Made by a program: the position numbers and the translations under genes. A stretch of 6,329 nucleotides of DNA. It comes from Ruminococcaceae bacterium UBA2806 (GTDB lineage: Bacteria > Bacillota > Clostridia > Oscillospirales > Acutalibacteraceae). The notes beneath the pieces are model-generated. The model did no database searches and had not been told where the DNA came from. It saw nothing but the letters and a program-made list of their open reading frames with translations. Position 1 is the first letter of the stretch. Each line of letters starts with the position of its first letter. Where the stretch lies: positions 12,130-18,458 of the forward strand of contig DEHG01000091.1 in assembly GCA_002351795.1 (NCBI GenBank), given 5' to 3'. Positions 4,860-6,329 of the stretch are shown piece after piece.

Positions 4860-6173
4860 ATGAGCAGCTGGGGATATGAAGCGGTGTTCTATCAGATATA
4901 CCCGCTCGGACTTTGCGGCGCACCGTTTGAAAATGACGGCGTACAGGAACATCGTATTCTCAAAGTACTTGACTGGGCAGATCATATTGCCGAAACAGGC
5001 TGTAATGCCGTTTATTTTTCACCTGTGTTTGAATCCGATACACACGGATATAATACAAGGGATTACTGCAAAATTGACTGCCGTCTCGGTACAAATGAAG
5101 ATTTTAAAAAGGTCTGCGATAAGCTCCATGAAAACGGCATAAAAGTCGTTCTTGACGGCGTTTTCAACCATGTGGGCAGGGGTTTCCCGCAGTTCCGTGA
5201 CGTCCTTGAAAAGAAATGGGACTCACCCTATAAGGATTGGTTCAATATCAATTTTGACGGCAACAGCAGCTATAATGACGGCCTTTGGTATGAGGGCTGG
5301 GAGGGTCATTATGACCTTGTAAAGCTTAACCTTAAAAATCCCGCTGTAGTCGATCACATTCTTAATGCCGTTAAATTCTGGGTGGATGAGTTCGATATCG
5401 ACGGGATACGCCTTGATGTCGCATACTGCCTTGATTTCGATTTCCTCAGACGTCTCAGAAGCTTTACCGACGGTCTGAAAGAGGATTTCTTCCTCATCGG
5501 CGAGCTTCTTCACGGGGATTATTCACGCTGGGTAAATAATGATATGCTCCACTCGGCAACTAACTATGAATGTTATAAGGGTCTTTTCTCAAGCTTCAAT
5601 TCAATGAATATGTTTGAGATCTGCCATTCGCTTAAAAATCGTTTCGGCCCTGAGAACTGGTGTATGTACAGGGGTCTGCATCTGCTTTGCTTTGCCGATA
5701 ACCATGATGTTACCCGTATTGCAAGCATACTTTCAAATCCGGCTCATCTGCCGCTTGTTTATACAATGATTTTCGGTATGCCTGGTATCCCCTGCGTTTA
5801 CTACGGCAGCGAATGGGGCGCAAAGGCTGATAAAAAGGACGGCGATCCTGCACTTCGTCCTGCTTTTGACAAGCCCGAAAGCAACGAGCTTACTGAGCAT
5901 ATCCGCCGTCTTGCCAAGGCACACAGAGAATGTAAAGCTCTTTGCTATGGTGATTTAAAGATACCCGTACTGACAAATAAGCAGTGTATTCTCCAGCGTG
6001 ATTTTGAAGGTGAAAGAGTATTTGTTGCCATCAATGCAGACGATCAGCCTTATACTGCGCATTTTGATGCAGGTTATGGGCTTGCAGATGACTTTGTGAC
6101 AGGCGGCACACATGATTTCGGCGGCGGCAGTCTGCTTGAACCGCTGAGCAGCCACATCTGGAGATGTAAATAA
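4860..6173 (+). CDS. GH13 alpha-amylase-family glycoside hydrolase, cytoplasmic
   Basis: The 437-aa product is a retaining alpha-glucan-active enzyme with a (beta/alpha)8 barrel. The four GH13 signature regions are present: DGVFNHVG (99-106), GIRLDVAY with nucleophile D186, GELLHG with acid/base E215, and FADNHDV with the transition-state-stabilising D283. The N-terminal YQIYPLGLCG (11-20) and HGYNTRDY (62-69) also fit the family. A short C-terminal beta domain is suggested by RVFVAINADDQPYTAHF (386-402). There is no signal peptide or carbohydrate-binding module, so it probably acts inside the cell on imported maltodextrin or stored glucan. It is short for the family and lacks the N-terminal beta domain of neopullulanase/cyclomaltodextrinase types. 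Exact specificity (amylase, glucosidase or transferase) cannot be read. The ATG at 4860 follows AAGGAAGGA (4842-4850) with 9 nt spacing. It has its own promoter and structured leader. No transporter or other sugar gene is adjacent in the window. Confidence 0.93.
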   Translation: MSSWGYEAVFYQIYPLGLCGAPFENDGVQEHRILKVLDWADHIAETGCNAVYFSPVFESDTHGYNTRDYCKIDCRLGTNEDFKKVCDKLHENGIKVVLDGVFNHVGRGFPQFRDVLEKKWDSPYKDWFNINFDGNSSYNDGLWYEGWEGHYDLVKLNLKNPAVVDHILNAVKFWVDEFDIDGIRLDVAYCLDFDFLRRLRSFTDGLKEDFFLIGELLHGDYSRWVNNDMLHSATNYECYKGLFSSFNSMNMFEICHSLKNRFGPENWCMYRGLHLLCFADNHDVTRIASILSNPAHLPLVYTMIFGMPGIPCVYYGSEWGAKADKKDGDPALRPAFDKPESNELTEHIRRLAKAHRECKALCYGDLKIPVLTNKQCILQRDFEGERVFVAINADDQPYTAHFDAGYGLADDFVTGGTHDFGGGSLLEPLSSHIWRCK

Positions 6174-6204
6174 GCGCCGACTCAGTGAAAATCCAAATGT
6201 AAAA

Positions 6205-6329
6205 GTTTCGCCAGCCTTTTCAAAGGCTGCGGGGTGCATGGGGCAGAGCCCCTGCCGGGGTCCAGGGGCAGCGCCCATGGTCGCTTGCGGCAGCAAGCGA
6301 AACAAGCCTCAAAATCCCTCGGCAAGGGG
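6205..6329. repeat. GC-rich multi-hairpin intergenic repeat, continuing past the window edge
   Basis: The base composition turns sharply GC-rich after the GH13 gene and the sequence is almost wholly palindromic. Visible stems: CAGCCTTT/AAAGGCTG (6212-6219/6222-6229, 2-nt loop), GGGGC/GCCCC (6240-6244/6248-6252), CCAGGGGC/GCCCATGG with one mismatch (6262-6269/6273-6280), the competing GCCCCTG/CAGGGGC (6248-6254/6263-6269), TCGCTTGC/GCAAGCGA (6281-6288/6293-6300) and a frame GTTTCGC/GCGAAAC (6205-6211/6297-6303). A last stem CCCT/AGGG begins at 6316 and reaches the end of the window. Repeats with GGGGTCCAGGGGC-like cores are, from memory, common in Ruminococcus and related Clostridia. None of the stems is followed by a T-tract, so a simple terminator is not supported. 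Confidence 0.7.

Noticed and set aside
5955..6305. A 116-codon minus-strand open frame over the GH13 3' end and the GC-rich repeat
   Set aside because: It is antisense to a clear GH13 gene and built largely of palindromic repeat; it has no family signature.

Overview
The window is 6.3 kb of ordinary chromosomal DNA from what looks like a gut Clostridia member of the Ruminococcus / Oscillospiraceae type. This is inferred from moderate-GC, AGGAGG-type ribosome sites, protein wording close to Clostridia/Bacillota families, a wal-locus remnant (walJ next to rlmH) and a GC-rich palindromic repeat of a kind I associate with Ruminococcus genomes. All five genes lie on the + strand. No mobile-element gene, tRNA, rRNA, CRISPR array or defence gene is visible.

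Layout: (1) 50-1459, an M18-family zinc aminopeptidase with a full set of metal and catalytic residues. (2) 1460-1828, a 369-bp gap with no convincing gene. It holds short CAACTAA repeats, a good sigma-A-type promoter (TTGACA-17-TATTAT) and a leader of about 155 nt. (3) 1829-3109, murA, the first committed enzyme of peptidoglycan precursor synthesis, starting at TTG and closed by a clear intrinsic terminator at 3113-3146. (4) 3180-3968, walJ (yycJ), a metallo-beta-lactamase-fold hydrolase. (5) 3969-4202, a gap with a nested TGTCAT-type palindromic repeat between two related AT-rich hairpins. (6) 4203-4685, rlmH, the 23S rRNA pseudouridine-1915 N3-methyltransferase. (7) 4686-4859, a promoter and a structured leader with two possible mutually exclusive folds. 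(8) 4860-6173, a cytoplasmic GH13 alpha-amylase-family enzyme. (9) 6205-6329, a GC-rich multi-hairpin intergenic repeat that appears to run past the window edge.

Functionally these are housekeeping genes: peptide turnover, cell wall synthesis, a cell-wall-linked hydrolase, ribosome maturation and alpha-glucan use. They do not form one obvious operon, since murA has its own promoter and terminator and the GH13 gene has its own promoter and leader. I found no undescribed multi-gene system. The points most worth a second look are non-coding: the switch-like GH13 leader, a hairpin that separates a strong Shine-Dalgarno from the rlmH start, and the palindromic repeats around rlmH and after the GH13 gene.
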